Below, piece after piece: positions 32,906 through 43,890 of a DNA stretch of 64,000 nucleotides. Numbering within the stretch: the stretch's first letter is position 1; each line of letters begins with the position of its first letter. Where the stretch lies: NCBI GenBank assembly GCA_036346405.1, contig CM070568.1:3044221-3108220 (forward strand), given 5' to 3'. The notes below the pieces were generated by a model that had not been told where the DNA came from, searched no databases, and was given only the letters and a program-made list of their open reading frames with translations. A program made the translations under genes and the position numbers. The DNA is from Phyllostachys edulis. Taxonomy: Eukaryota > Streptophyta > Magnoliopsida > Poales > Poaceae.

Positions 32906-33560
32906 CCCGCCAAGACTAAACAGTAGAGAAGGGGGGACCCTCCGTGCCGAAGGGTCCTCGAAGAGGGGACTAGTTGTCAGGAAGCAGATGAACTTATATT
33001 TCAAATCAAGTCCAAGAATACAACTCTTTCCCTCCTACATGGGGGGAGGTAGCTATTTATAGCCTTTCTATGAGGTACATGAGATTACAAGCTTACCCCC
33101 TACAGGGCCCTATGTTGGTAGGGGCTGCAGGGACCTTTCCTAACCCTAGGCCTAGCTTCCGGCTCATGGTGGACCGTCCTGGGCTTGGTCCACCCTGCTG
33201 ATGCACCTGGTCCAACGGTACAGTGGCTCCTCTGGACCCCTCGGACCCCTTGAGGCCCTCTGGACCCCTCGGGACCCTTCGGACAGCTCGGGGCCATGCG
33301 GACCCCTCGGAGACCCTTCCGAACCCTCCGAGGCCTGGGGATCCTCTGAGGCCCTTGGGACCCTCTGAACCCCTCGGGACCCTCCAGACCCTAGGGGTCT
33401 TCGGAACCTTTCGGAAACCTCCAGGGCCCTCGGGACCCTCCGGGCCCCCCTCGGGACCCTTCAGGCCACTCCAGCAGCCCGGGCCATCTGCCGATATCCG
33501 GCGGGGTGTGCGCTTCACTGTTCGCCTGGTCGTGGGGGCCGGTGTGCCGCCCCTACAACA
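32906..33560 (-). mobile_element. Minus-strand LTR with GGACCC array
   Basis: The minus strand begins TGTTGTAGGGG at 33560, contains a dense GGACCC/CTCGG repeat (33228-33480) upstream of a TATA box (TATAAATAG, 33053-33061), and continues to about 32906, next to the RNase H fragment. It is probably the 5' LTR of the same gypsy element. The short 3' end is not certain. Confidence 0.55.
33228..33480. repeat. GGACCCCTCGG degenerate repeat
   Basis: Many variants of GGACCCCTCGG at spacings of about 10-20 bases, upstream of the minus-strand TATA box. Confidence 0.75.
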
Positions 33561-36281
33561 CAGTGCATGAAAAACCTTGCAAAATTTATGCAAGGTTGTT
33601 CTTAGAGCCATTGACCTCCCATAAAATTTTTAGAATTTTTGGAGCTAATCTTCTAGGCCAATAAAATCCCTGGAACTCTTGGCCTTTTTATTCAAAACCC
33701 TGTTTTCATTGTTCCTCCAACCTAGACCGGACCCGATTGTTGGACCGACCGAGCCACCTTGACTTGGCTGAATCCAACCCGCTAAGCCAAACCTGACGCG
33801 CCACCCGCACTAGACCCAACCCAGCCCCTTACCATTTCTCACTAGCAGCCCAGCCCCGCTCGCAGGCTTCGTCCTCATCGCGTGCGTGGTGCCTACGCTA
33901 GCGCAGCTCCGCCTAGTGCTTGCATGCACGCCACGCCGCCCTCGTCGCCCATGCCGCCGCCATCGCTCCCTCCGCTACTCCCCTATTTAGCCGCAGCCCG
34001 AGCTCGCCTGCAACCCACCCTGCCATTCCGTTTCTCCCCCTCTCTTCTTCACCGAAAGGAACACCGAAGAAACCGCAAAGCCGCCACCTCGTCGTCGGAG
34101 CTCTAGTGATCCTCATCTCCTCCCTACCGCATCATTCTTGACTCCGGAGCACCATCTTCAACACCCCTAATTCAATTTTGCTTTTCGTGTATAGGTTTTG
34201 TCAGATTTTGGTTTTCTCCTCTTTGGCCGAAAATGCCCCCTTCTTTCTCATCGCCGGTGAGTTGAAGTAAAAGTCAATTCCTTGCTCTCACACCGTCGCA
34301 TGAACTCACTCGAGCTGCCCCTACCCTCAATTGCTCCTATTTTTGCTCAGGGTATCGCCTCCACGGTGAAGCCACCGCCGCCAACACGTCTCCGGCAATA
34401 TCATTAGCTTCGGGTCATTGTGGTGAGTCCCTAACACCGAGTAGTGACTCGTGCGCAAGCTTATTTGCTTGAAAATCCAACGCTTCACGTTTTTGTTTGT
34501 TGGCCGAAGCCCTCCTCCGCCTCTTCTCGCCGCACTGCCGTCTTAGGTCGCTGGAGACCTCACCACCGACACTATCGTGTGCATGAAGGTGCCAGGAGTC
34601 CATTTTGCCCACTCACCACGCATGCAGTGGGACAAGCCGCCGGCGATTAAATCGGCAAGCTTCATGACCAAGAGCACCCTGCGTGGCAGCTTCGGACCGC
34701 TACTGTAGCATTGTCGGTGAGGGTTAATTAACCGTTTAATCATTTGCTTAACCGCTGTATTAAATGGTGCTCCGAGTATGACAAGCGGGCCTGTGCACAA
34801 AAATCCCGGTCTTTAATGCATTGATTCTCGCATGGAGACGCTGACCAATGGGCCCGCTCAGCACAGTAAACCACCCAATAGTCCATGGACCGAAACACTG
34901 TGCTATGGACTCCAGTCCACAAAATATTCCCGTGGACCTACTCTATGACACATGGGCCCCACGCGACAAAGAACTTTTTCGAGAATTAAAACAAAAAGGA
35001 AATGCACTGTTTAGCAGACCCCACATGTCATTGACTTCGGCTAGCTCAACCCGAGTATCAAAAGCATTTAATACTTTTTGAATTTCCGAGTTGAATTATT
35101 TTTGCACTGATAATTCAATAAACTTCAAAAATTCATATCTATTTCATTTTAACTCCAAATTGAGTGAAACCAATTTTGTTGGTTTTCATTCTTTTTGTAC
35201 TTTAATATGAAAGAGGTTTGAAACTTGTATCTACCACAGAAAATGCTGGTATTAGAATTAATTTCCAATTAGAATTATTTGTTACTCTAAAATATTTTTA
35301 ACTTGGAAAATTCCTAGAAAATTCTTCTTAACTCCAAATAAAATGATTTTTGTTTCTAAATTTTTCTAAAATCATAATCTACCTGATTATGCAAAAATAT
35401 TTGTATTTGGCTATCTTAGTGTTATTCGTTCTTATTCGCTCTTTTGCTCAATCGATAGGTTCCGACAATTTAATTGAATACGAAAGTGATCCTCAGCAGC
35501 AAGTGGAATATCTCTAGCAAGGCAAGCAGTACTCCTTTGATGCACGTTGATCCTATTATTTACGCATGCTAATATTTCAAATGTTTCAACTATATGTATG
35601 CATGCTATGTTGGCGAGTATTTTCTCAGTTCGCAATAGTTTACTTGAATAGTTAAATGAACTGTAGGTAAAACATCCATCCTCTATTACTAAGACTAGGT
35701 TATATCCGTGGTGATTTAGAGCTTGATGGATGGGCTCTAGTCACTTTATATGTTGTATATGAGTTGTCGCTTAGCCATGCTTAGAACGGTAGTCTGGGGA
35801 TCATCGCCTCGGTGATGGTCATTACAACCTCACTCTAAATTACTTGAGTCGGGGTACTCATGTATGTATCATATTTGGAAAAACTAAAAATGAAAATAAA
35901 ATGTTTTAGACTTGGGCACAATGGTTGGCTGGTGTGCTTTTGGGTGTGTGCTTGGTGCCCGAGTCAACATGGACCGAACATCTTGTGTCACACTATCCAA
36001 GCATCTTTGCGTGCATCCACATGAGGGACATATAGGACCCCTCTTGACTTAGTATTTTGGCGTGTACTAGTTCCGAGTCGTAAGAGGTGGGGTGTGTGTG
36101 TGTTGTGTTAAAAAGAGAAATGTGTCTATATGTGTTGGGTGTGCTGGAGTGGAATCCTATCCAGGTTCTCCACACTAAGGGGTATTGTAGTTGTCTAGGG
36201 GCTTTACCTCTATAGGGTAGTTGACTTTCGGCTTTGCAATGTGTCACGACCCGGCCCAGGGCACACCCGGGAGGTCCCTCA

Positions 36282-36299
36282 GGACCTCCTGGGAGGTCC
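36282..36299. repeat. GGACCTCC inverted repeat at LTR6 3' end
   Basis: GGACCTCCTGGGAGGTCC has two perfect 8-base arms around TG. Imperfect relatives continue to about 36560. Confidence 0.85.
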
Positions 36300-36773
36300 A
36301 AAAAGGAACCCCCAGGACGTCCCGAGAGGTCCCTCAGGACCTTATGGGAGGTTCGTAAAGGACTTCCCAGGACGTCCTGAGAGGACATCCTGGTAGGACC
36401 TCCAGACCTCCCGAGAGGTCCGATAGACCACCCGGAGGTCTAGGATCCCGACCCGAGGAGGTCGTTGGACCTCAGACCTCCCCAAGCTCCACGCGCTACT
36501 CGAGGGAGGTCCGAGAGGAGCCAACCCGAGGAGGTCGTGGGGCTTGAGGACGAGCCTAAAGTCCATCTGCGATCCAAGCGGTCCCCAAGGATCATCGACC
36601 AGTTCTCCTGACAAGCAAGTGACAAACAAAACATCCACACAACTTTATTAACAACAAAAGGAGGTTTGATTACAAGGGTTGCTTACAAGCTCCGAACCGA
36701 GAGCACACAAATCAAATGGAAAACAAAGACATTGTCCACCCATTACACCACGTGATCGGGCCGAGGGGGCGGC

Positions 36774-38193
36774 CTAATTGAGTTGATCGTCTTCATCATC
36801 ATAGGAATCTTCATCTGCTCAATTCATGAATCAAGTAAGAGTGAGCACAACAACCGTGCTCGCAAGTTACACCCGTCAATTAACAGAATGACATGCATAG
36901 GTATATATCAAGAGAAAGCATATTAGGGTTGATTTGCATAAAGCCAATTTTATTTCAAATACAAGTATTAAGTTTCAAGGCAGGTTACAATAGTTAAAAT
37001 TCATTTTTGTGAAATCCATTTTCAGTTGGATAGCATTCATCATTAAGATGGTGAAGGATACCCTCCTGTCACATGGCTTCCCGCCCAAACCCAATTTGGC
37101 TAAACCAACAAAACCAATTTCATAATTCTTTTGAAACCAAAACCAATAGCTAACTTTGAGTGACATTGCCAGCATGTCCATGACCGCGGACACGACTATT
37201 CGAATAGATTTACACTCTGCAGAGGTTGTACACTTTACCCACATGACATGAATTCTCTAGTTTGCTTGGCATCCGTCGATACCACCTCACACTTCCTTTG
37301 GTGAGAGGTCTAGAGCACATGATAAGGCCTTTACAATGCATTGCTCCACATGATCCACCCACATTAAGGTTTCACAGATCCCCCTTTGGATAGAAACCCA
37401 CGGGTTAATGGGGTGCCCTCTTATGCCGGTGGGACTACAACTTGATCGTAACATGACAACCCACCGTATCAACAGGATAAACCACGATAGAGCTTTGCAA
37501 ATTAATTAGCTGATCCCACGCCTACACCGGAGACATGTGGTTGCACAATTTTGGCATAGCCCATTATAGGCTTAGCAAGTGGTGTCTCAAAGACCGGTCC
37601 TTAACCGACTTGGGCGACAAACCTCAACCCTGGGGCATCGGACCACATGACCCCATGCATAGACATGCACCAACCAAACAACCAGCTTCGCCCAAGTCAA
37701 ATCCATTTTTCATTTACTTTGCTTTTCAAACCTCCATGGCACACCAATGCCATGGCCATTTGTAAAACCTCCATGATACACCAATGTCATGGCCGAAATC
37801 TCCATGGCACACCAATGCCACGGCCCAAATTATTTGATCAAGTGATATTTTTGGTCAAAACTCTCAAATCAAGATTTTGGTCTAAGCAATACTAAGCATT
37901 CCATTTTTCAAAAAGCTTCGGGTCCTCACTATTGCAAGAACCAGATTTTATCTAGGGTGACAATGAGGTTGTTTCAACATGGACAGAGGTCATACCAAGC
38001 AGTAGGCATAACTATGAATTTAAATGTAGGCATTGAAATATCATAGTGAATTAAGCATGCATACATCTTTGAAATCAACATAAGTAGTTTGAAGTATTGG
38101 GTGCAACATGATCAAGAGTGTAACTTGTCTTGCTCAAAGTCTTGAGCTTCTTCCTCTCCCTCACAGCACTCGGTTCCACACGGTCCTGGCAAT
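36774..38193 (-). CDS. LTR6-resident two-exon acidic ORF
   Basis: Read on the minus strand, block a (38129-38193) follows CATGTAG and ends in CEGEEEAQDFEQ and a G. The donor is ACAAGT instead of GCAAGT, one change. Block b (36774-36817) follows ATTGAG and reads ADEDSYDDEDDQLN then TAG. The block-to-block phase agrees with the other LTRs, but the start of block a is shifted by one base relative to them, so an indel is likely near its 5' end. Block b is 7 of 14 residues acidic. Confidence 0.4.
37172..37248 (-). repeat. Conserved palindromic core, LTR6 copy
   Basis: Reversed copy with CTATTCGAATAG and CTCTGCAGAG both intact. Confidence 0.9.
37735..37825 (-). repeat. Triplicated hairpin in LTR6
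   Basis: Three units each pair CCATG..A with T..CATGG around CACCAA: CCATGGCA/TGCCATGG, CCATGATA/TGTCATGG and CCATGGCA/TGCCACGG. Single hairpins of similar form lie at the equivalent place in LTR1 (about 4250) and LTR4 (about 27656). Confidence 0.75.
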
Positions 38194-38435
38194 CTACATG
38201 GTGAAAACCAAATATTCAATAAAGCTCAAACAAGATCTCAAAGAACTCCAAATAAACTTAGATACAAAACCAACAGAGAGGATGGGAGGTCGGGAGGAGG
38301 TCCAAGGAGCTCGCTGGAGAGGTCTTAGGACTCAAGAGAGGATGTCCAAGGACTTGTTGGAGGAGGTCCAGAGAGTGCTCGGTTGAGACAGAGAGGAGAA
38401 ATGGAGAAGAAAGTGAGAAAGGAGGACTTCCCAGA

Positions 38436-38444
38436 CTATATATA
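38436..38444 (-). promoter_or_regulatory. TATA box of LTR6
   Basis: CTATATATA on the plus strand, TATATATAG on the minus strand, between the repeat field and the predicted leader. Confidence 0.6.
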
Positions 38445-39363
38445 GTGGAAGCCAATGCACATGACCCAGGATAGGGGTCATCAGGAGTTGGTAAAGAGGA
38501 CAATGGGAGTAGGCAAGGAATGTGACAATGGTATGACAGGAGTACTGCAAAGGTGGGAGCATTTAATGTGATACAACATGCATTAAATGCCTTGAAGACT
38601 TCCTTGCACCAGGACACAGTCAAAGGTAAAGAAAACTAGACGCGACTGCCCAGTGGGGGCAGCCAAGACCCGCAGAGAAGGTCCTGTGAAGACAGGGAGG
38701 AGGTCTTGCAGTGAACAAAGAGAGATCCCCACCCACAGGGGAGGTCCTGGCGGTTGGATCTCCAAAGAGGAGGTCCAAACGGCCAAGATTAAGTGCACCA
38801 GAGGAGGTCCGCAAGGGCAAGGAGGAGGTCCTCACCCGCAAGGGAGGTCTAGACGGTTGGATCTCCGGAAGGGAGGTCCAACGGTCGAGATCAATTACAA
38901 ACGGGGAGGTCTACAAAGGTAAGAGGAGATCCTCACCCGCAAGGGAGGTCTGAGCCGCGGGATCGAATCGAGGGAGGTGCGAGCAGTTAAGATTCTTCAA
39001 GGGAGGTTCTAGCAGTCGATTTGCTAAAAGGAGAGGTCAGACGGCCAAGATCTCGAGGGGAGGTCTTGATGGCCGATCTTCAAGGGAGGAGGTGCGGATG
39101 GTTAAGATCTCAAGGGGAGGACTTGACAGTCCAGATCAACAAGGAGGAATGCAGACGGTTAAGATCTCAAGGGGAGGTCTTAACGGTCCAGATTTACAGG
39201 AGGAGGTGTGGACGGTCAAGATCTCCAAGGGGGAGGTCTTAACGGTCCAGATCTTCAAGGAGGGGGTCTGGACGGTCAAGATCTCCAAGGGGGGGTCTTA
39301 ACGGTCCAGATCTACAAGGAGGAGGTCTCGGAGGACCTGGGGAGGTCCAGTAGGACACAGGGA

Positions 39364-39640
39364 GGTCCAATAAAGGTAAGGGGAGGTCCTAGAGGACATG
39401 GAGATGTCCTGAAGGACGAGGAGAGGTCCAATAAAGGTAAGGGGAGGTCCTAGAGGACATGGAGAGGTCCTGAAGGACGCGGAGAGGTCCAATAAAGGTA
39501 AGGGGAGGTCCTAGAGGACATGGAGAGGTCCTGAAGGACGCGGAGAGGTCCAATAAAGGTAAGGGGAGGTCCTAGAGGACATGGAGAGGTCCTGAAGGAC
39601 GCGGAGAGGTCTAATAAAGGTAAGGAGAGGTCCGAAGAAG
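39364..39640. repeat. 61-base tandem repeat, about 4.5 copies
   Basis: The phrase GGTCCAATAAAGG starts at 39364, 39425, 39486, 39547 and (with one change) 39608, a strict 61-base period. Copies two to four are nearly identical, so this is a recent expansion inside the GGAGGTC field. Confidence 0.95.
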
Positions 39641-40339
39641 CGGTAGTACCGCATGGCGCGGGTGGTACTACCGGGCTGGTACTAAAGGGAACCTCCAGAG
39701 AAGGTTTCAATGCTACAAGCAACGAAGGAAAGTCCAAGTGAACACGAAAAGCTTCAACAGGGTTCCAAAGGAACGCAGATGAACAGGAGGATAGCGCAGG
39801 CTTGGGGAGGTTGTAAGCCAGAGAAGACTCGAGAGGGAGAATTGGACCCAGGGAGGTCCAAGCATTTGGGAGGTCTAGACCCAAGGAGGTCTAGACCAGA
39901 GGAGGACAACACAAAGGAGGTCCGGACCTTTGGATCCAAACGAAGGTGAGAGCTGGACCATTAGATCCCAGACGTAGGGAGGTCTAGTCCAGCGATAGGC
40001 AAAAGATAGACAGAGAAGGGAAGATCCTCAAAACTCCAACAACTCCACAAATCTTCAAGAAAATTTTAGTTGAAGTTTGGGTTAGTCAACTTAAATCCAT
40101 TATGAAATTTCAGGTTAAGCTTTGAATTCTCATCAAAACAAAATGGTTCTTTTTATTTTGAAAATTTCAAAAAGGTTCTGAAAAATCAGGGTGTCACACA
40201 ATGACTCCGACACAATGTATGGGTAACCATACGAGCGGCTCGTAGTTAATACACAATATTAGAAAACGTCTCGTAGGACTTAGTCGTGCCAGCATACCTA
40301 AGAAAGTGTGCTTAATAGCTTGACAAAAAGGCGGTCTGA

Positions 40340-40413
40340 CATGTGGGTAAAGTTGTACACCCCTACAGGGTATAAACTATTCGAATAGCCTTGTCCTAGG
40401 TTATAGACACGCT
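40340..40413 (+). repeat. Conserved palindromic core, LTR11 copy
   Basis: CTATTCGAATAG is intact. The first palindrome is CCCTACAGGG, where both arms differ from CTCTGCAGAG by matching changes (CTCT/AGAG to CCCT/AGGG). Confidence 0.85.
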
Positions 40414-41085
40414 TGGTTAGGTTTTGCAAGAGTTAGACTATAACATTTTGATAAAACTTAAAAATGGGTGGTACGAATGGGTAATTCGTGCTATTGTGGT
40501 GGCTTTGGGAAGTCACCTCTAGGATGTTGATTATGTCTATAATTATTGTCTCACTGTTATTTGATCAATTAAAAAATGTTTTGACAAATTTCTTTCAACC
40601 TATTACACTATTGCAAATGAAATGTGGCTTTACGCTGAAAATGAACCATATGGCCATCTCCATTGATTTAAGCCTGCATGTCGCTATGTATAGGTTTGAT
40701 AATCGTAAGTCTTGCGAGTACAATTTTTGTACTCAACTGCATTGTCTATTTGCTGCAGAGGAGGTTGACCCCCTAGGGGTTAACTACAGTGAGGCTGACT
40801 TCGCTGTTGACGACTAGCTTGGGCGTTTCCGATCGGTTGCCTTGTGGGTAAGGGCAAACCGGTTGGCTTTTGTTTCAGCCATCTTATGGCAAGTGTTTCC
40901 GTTGCAGACATGACTCTTTTGTATGAAATCTTAATGTATGTTAACTATGTTATAAATTATGAAACCTTCGGTAATGTAATAACTTGCGTATGGAGTTGAT
41001 GCTTGATTTTTGTACGGGGTATGTGTACTGCAGTTCTGGGAAGTACATATACGCCGAGAGCGGAGAAATTTGATTTGTAATGCTA

Positions 41086-42002
41086 TGACCAATGGAAAGG
41101 TTAAGTACTACAAATTAAATCGTCGGCAGCTCTCACAGAGTTCTTGGAGGAGCACCTTTGTTCTAGGTTCATCGTGACTTCACAACAAATCCACTTGATA
41201 TGTCACTTTGTATAGCTAAGCACATGTTCTTTTTATGGAGAATTATTTTGATGAAATTTATAAGGCTATGTTAGGCCTACACAAATGGCGGCATATCCTG
41301 TGCACATGTCCTATTTGGTGGACATGTGCACACAGATCATCCTAGCTGTTGCTTCAAGATCTATCGGCCTCAGTCCACCCCGCAGCTCCTACTTGAATGT
41401 TTGCGAAGACGCCCCCCGCGCAGACCTTGTTCTTCCTCCCGAGCCCCCGCGTCCCCCCATTCTCCTCCACGAGCTAGGGTTGGGGTGCTCCTACGCCGCG
41501 CGCCCCCTGCGTTGCCCCCGCACCGAGCCCTCCGACGCCCACCGGAGCCCCGCGCCCCCCCCCCCCAAATCCCCCTATCGCACGCTGAGCCAAGCCAAGT
41601 TCACACCGAAGGGTTGGGTTTCTGCGCTGCCCCCGCACCAAGGACTCTACCGCCCTCCAAGGCTCCTGTGTCGCGCGCCCCCTGCGTCACCCCTGCACCG
41701 AGCCCTCGAACGCCCGCTGGAGCCCGTGCCACTGCCCCCGAATCCCCACATTCTCCACCACAAGCTAGGGTTGGGGTGGTCCTGCGCCGCGCCTCCCTGT
41801 GTTCCGCCTAGGTCCTCCTCCCTTGCGCCAACGCCCCTGTGCCGAACCCTCCTACACTGCCGCCAAGCTACTCTCTACTAGTCCCGTGAGGTAAGCACTC
41901 GATTCATACTTGTGCTTTCTTGATTTTTCCGGTTAAGCTGAGAGATTGATGTCAGAGAGAGCGATTTGTGATATATGCTTGATTTTTCGGTTGATTTTCT
42001 AG
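41086..42002 (+). other. GC-rich 5' region of the GRF zinc-finger gene
   Basis: 41380-41880 is strongly C-rich and contains two copies of a roughly 60-base phrase including GAGCTAGGGTTGGGGTG (about 41459 and 41750) and of GCACCGAGCCCTC (about 41521 and 41695), so it was locally duplicated. A strong donor (GTGAG|GTAAGC) ends it at 41890, and the intron ends TTTTCTAG at 42002. The 198-codon frame at 41285 stops at 41881 just before the donor and is not in frame with the next exon, so this is probably a non-coding first exon. Confidence 0.5.
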
Positions 42003-42575
42003 TTGGAAAGCAGTACCAAGTTCATAGAGAAGAAGGAAGTTCCGGGGCCTTGTGGGGGGCTACAGCTTGTGCCATGCCCTAAATGTGGTCAGAAGATGAT
42101 TTGGGCAGTGTCCGAGAGCTCGAAGAATCACGGAAAAGAGTATTACAAATGCCCTAACAACAACAGCGTAAGATTGTTTGAATACAACCGAAGTAATCGC
42201 TCTGTTTAGAAGATATGTGTTTGAGGAGACACTTATGTGTAATCACCTTGCTATACTTTTGTGCAGAAGAATTTTGCAGGCTGCAACACTTTCATGTGGA
42301 AAGATCAATATGAGACACATCTAGCTGGCTTGCATTTGGAACAGGACAAAAAAGAGGAACGATGTGTCATATTCGGCAATGCACACCGAACATATCTAAC
42401 AACTTACAATATTGACGGCTATGCCTTGGCACATTTAGCTGAAATGAACAAGTTGTTGGACAAGATTAACAAGTCAATTCTGAAATCGGCTACAGCAGAT
42501 GAGAAGTTTAAAATGGTTCTTGTTGCATGTTTAGTGTTCTTTTTAGGAATTTTTGTTGCGAAGAATGTCATTTAA
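42003..42575 (+). CDS. GRF-type zinc-finger protein with C-terminal membrane segment
   Basis: Two exons (42003-42167 and 42267-42575), with introns bounded by TTTTCTAG, GC|GTAAGA and TTGTGCAG, join in phase 0 to give about 157 residues. The zinc motif is CPKCGQKM ... YYKCPNN ... GCNTFMWKDQYE, the CxxC-CP-C-W pattern of GRF fingers, which bind single-stranded nucleic acid in several nuclear proteins. A predicted coiled region (LAEMNKLLDKINKSI) follows. A hydrophobic C-terminus (MVLVACLVFFLGIFVAKNVI) looks like a tail anchor. Small GRF-plus-membrane-tail genes are frequent in grasses. I see no ATG in frame before the finger, so the true first coding exon is missing or this is a degraded copy. 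Confidence 0.65.
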
Positions 42576-43407
42576 ATGTGTTTGTGAACTGTACTGTGTC
42601 AATCCTTGTATGAGTGATTTTGTGTTTTATCAATAATCCAAATGTATTCGCATGTTTTGTGTTGTATGTCTGAACTAGAAATCATGGCACTTCATGTTTT
42701 GCAAGAAGCACTGCCTCACCTGTTTTGTGTGGCTGATGAATGCAACAATAGTTATGACATGAAACTAACTTAGAATTGCATGTTTTGTGTAACTGGTTAA
42801 ATGTCCAGGGAAGCTGTCCCTTTGGTTCCTCTGTCCCATTGAACTGCGAAGACACATCTGTCCCTTTGGGTGCTCTGTGTTCCTTTGGTTGCTAAGCTAT
42901 TGGATCACTTGAAAAATGGCTGGAGCCAGAAAAGCTAGTTCAGAGTCCAAGATTCCAAAAATATGTCGTGATTCTGAATTCTCAAATCTGAAATAATCGA
43001 ATCGATACTATAGCTAATCGCATCGAAATATGCCTGTAATTCGTAAATATGTCTAGGATTCCGAATTCCAAAATGACTTTACCTAATCGAATCAACTCGA
43101 TACTTTAGCTATCGTGTCGTAAATATGTCGAGCTTAATAATGGCTACTTAGCCGAATCACTATCTTTGTTTTGGCTAGAACCATCCTACCACAGATGCAA
43201 AAATGTCATAATTGTCGCTTCACACTGTCACTCATCACAGATGAGGCGACTAATCCAATGCAACAAGCATCCAAGATTTCACTGGATAAAATGTCGTTTT
43301 ATAACAGTTCAAAGAGATCATGTTGGTATCTCTTGAAAAATGGTTGGAGCCAGAAAAGCTAGATCATGCTGGTATCACTTGAAAAATGGCTGAACCTGAT
43401 ACTGTAG
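42576..43407. other. Host-like spacer with short local repeats
   Basis: Downstream of the GRF gene. ACTTGAAAAATGGCTGGAGC recurs in variants near 42908, 43331 and 43376, and AATCGA/ATCGATACT phrases near 42990 and 43090. No gene is recognised. Confidence 0.45.
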
Positions 43408-43890
43408 TGTTGGAAATATGCCCTAGAGGCAATCATAGAGATGATTATATTTCATTATGTTCATGACATTAGATAATATGTTATCTTGTTTCCTGAATAA
43501 TATCGATAATATTTATTATCAAGTATGTGACTTGATTGTGAAACTCTATATTTATGCGATGATTATTCTTAAACGTTCCCTGGTCGGAAACATATGAGGA
43601 CACATATGAATAGACTAGCATATTTATTGGTTGATGACTATGTTTCACGAGTCATGTCTGTCGAACCCAGGATTAAAGGATCCCAGATTCTCTGTGCTTA
43701 CAACACTGGTCCAGGAACAGCTAGTGTACACAGTTCACAAATATGGTAACAAGTCCACATCACGCATTTTATTGATAATATCAGAGTATTTATTACAAAA
43801 GGGCACTTGGCATGAAGAAAATTACAGCGAAATGCAAAAGATAGTAGTAGGCCAAACGATACACCACAGGCAATCGTCTGGGAGCGCAGC

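Larger units (their letters stand above)
38277..39985. repeat. GGAGGTC repeat field in LTR6
   Basis: GGAGGTC and close variants recur dozens of times over 1.7 kb, nearly always in the same orientation, upstream (on the minus strand) of the TATA box. Longer phrases such as AAGATCTCAAGGGGAGGTCT and ACGGTCCAGATC are also repeated, showing higher-order duplication. Confidence 0.85.
36242..40198 (-). mobile_element. LTR6, 4.0 kb solo LTR (TSD CAATG)
   Basis: On the plus strand it starts TGTCACGACCC and ends GGTGTCACA, flanked by CAATG at 36237-36241 and 40199-40203. It is in minus orientation, as shown by the reversed palindromic core (37172-37248) and the TATA box. Its minus-strand 5' third is filled with GACCTCC-type repeats, and its 3' end carries more of them. 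Confidence 0.93.
35459..40817 (+). pseudogene. LTR11 acidic ORF (one stop, split by LTR6)
   Basis: Block a (35459-35521, 63 bases) follows CGATAG and reads SDNLIEYESDPQQQVEYL, then TAG, then CAA and G before GCAAGC. Block b (40759-40817) follows TGCTGCAG and reads EEVDPLGVNYSEADFAVDD then TAG. The phases agree exactly. The stop in block a could come from CAG by one transition. LTR6 sits in the intron-like part. Confidence 0.42.
33566..41085 (+). mobile_element. LTR11, long LTR of the LTR1 plan, split by LTR6
   Basis: After an AT-rich start and a GC-rich block (33720-34700), it shows the acidic blocks (35459-35521 and 40759-40817) and the palindromic core (40340-40413), so it belongs with LTRs 1-4. 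LTR6 is inserted at 36242-40198. The 5' end is lost at the junction with minus-strand LTR sequence. The 3' end is uncertain, around 41060-41090, because no clear duplication can be read. Confidence 0.65.

Noticed and set aside
33093..33611. Pro/Gly-rich 172-codon frame
   Set aside because: It is a translation of the GGACCC repeat field and has no protein features beyond the repeat.
38277..39985. CACTA transposon subterminal repeats
   Set aside because: The GGAGGTC field lies within a solo LTR with perfect TG...CA ends and a 5-base duplication. No CACTA termini or 3-base duplication are present.
41285..41881. 198-codon frame upstream of the GRF gene
   Set aside because: It ends at a stop just before the splice donor and is out of frame with the zinc-finger exon. 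The residue pattern follows the C-rich duplicated DNA.
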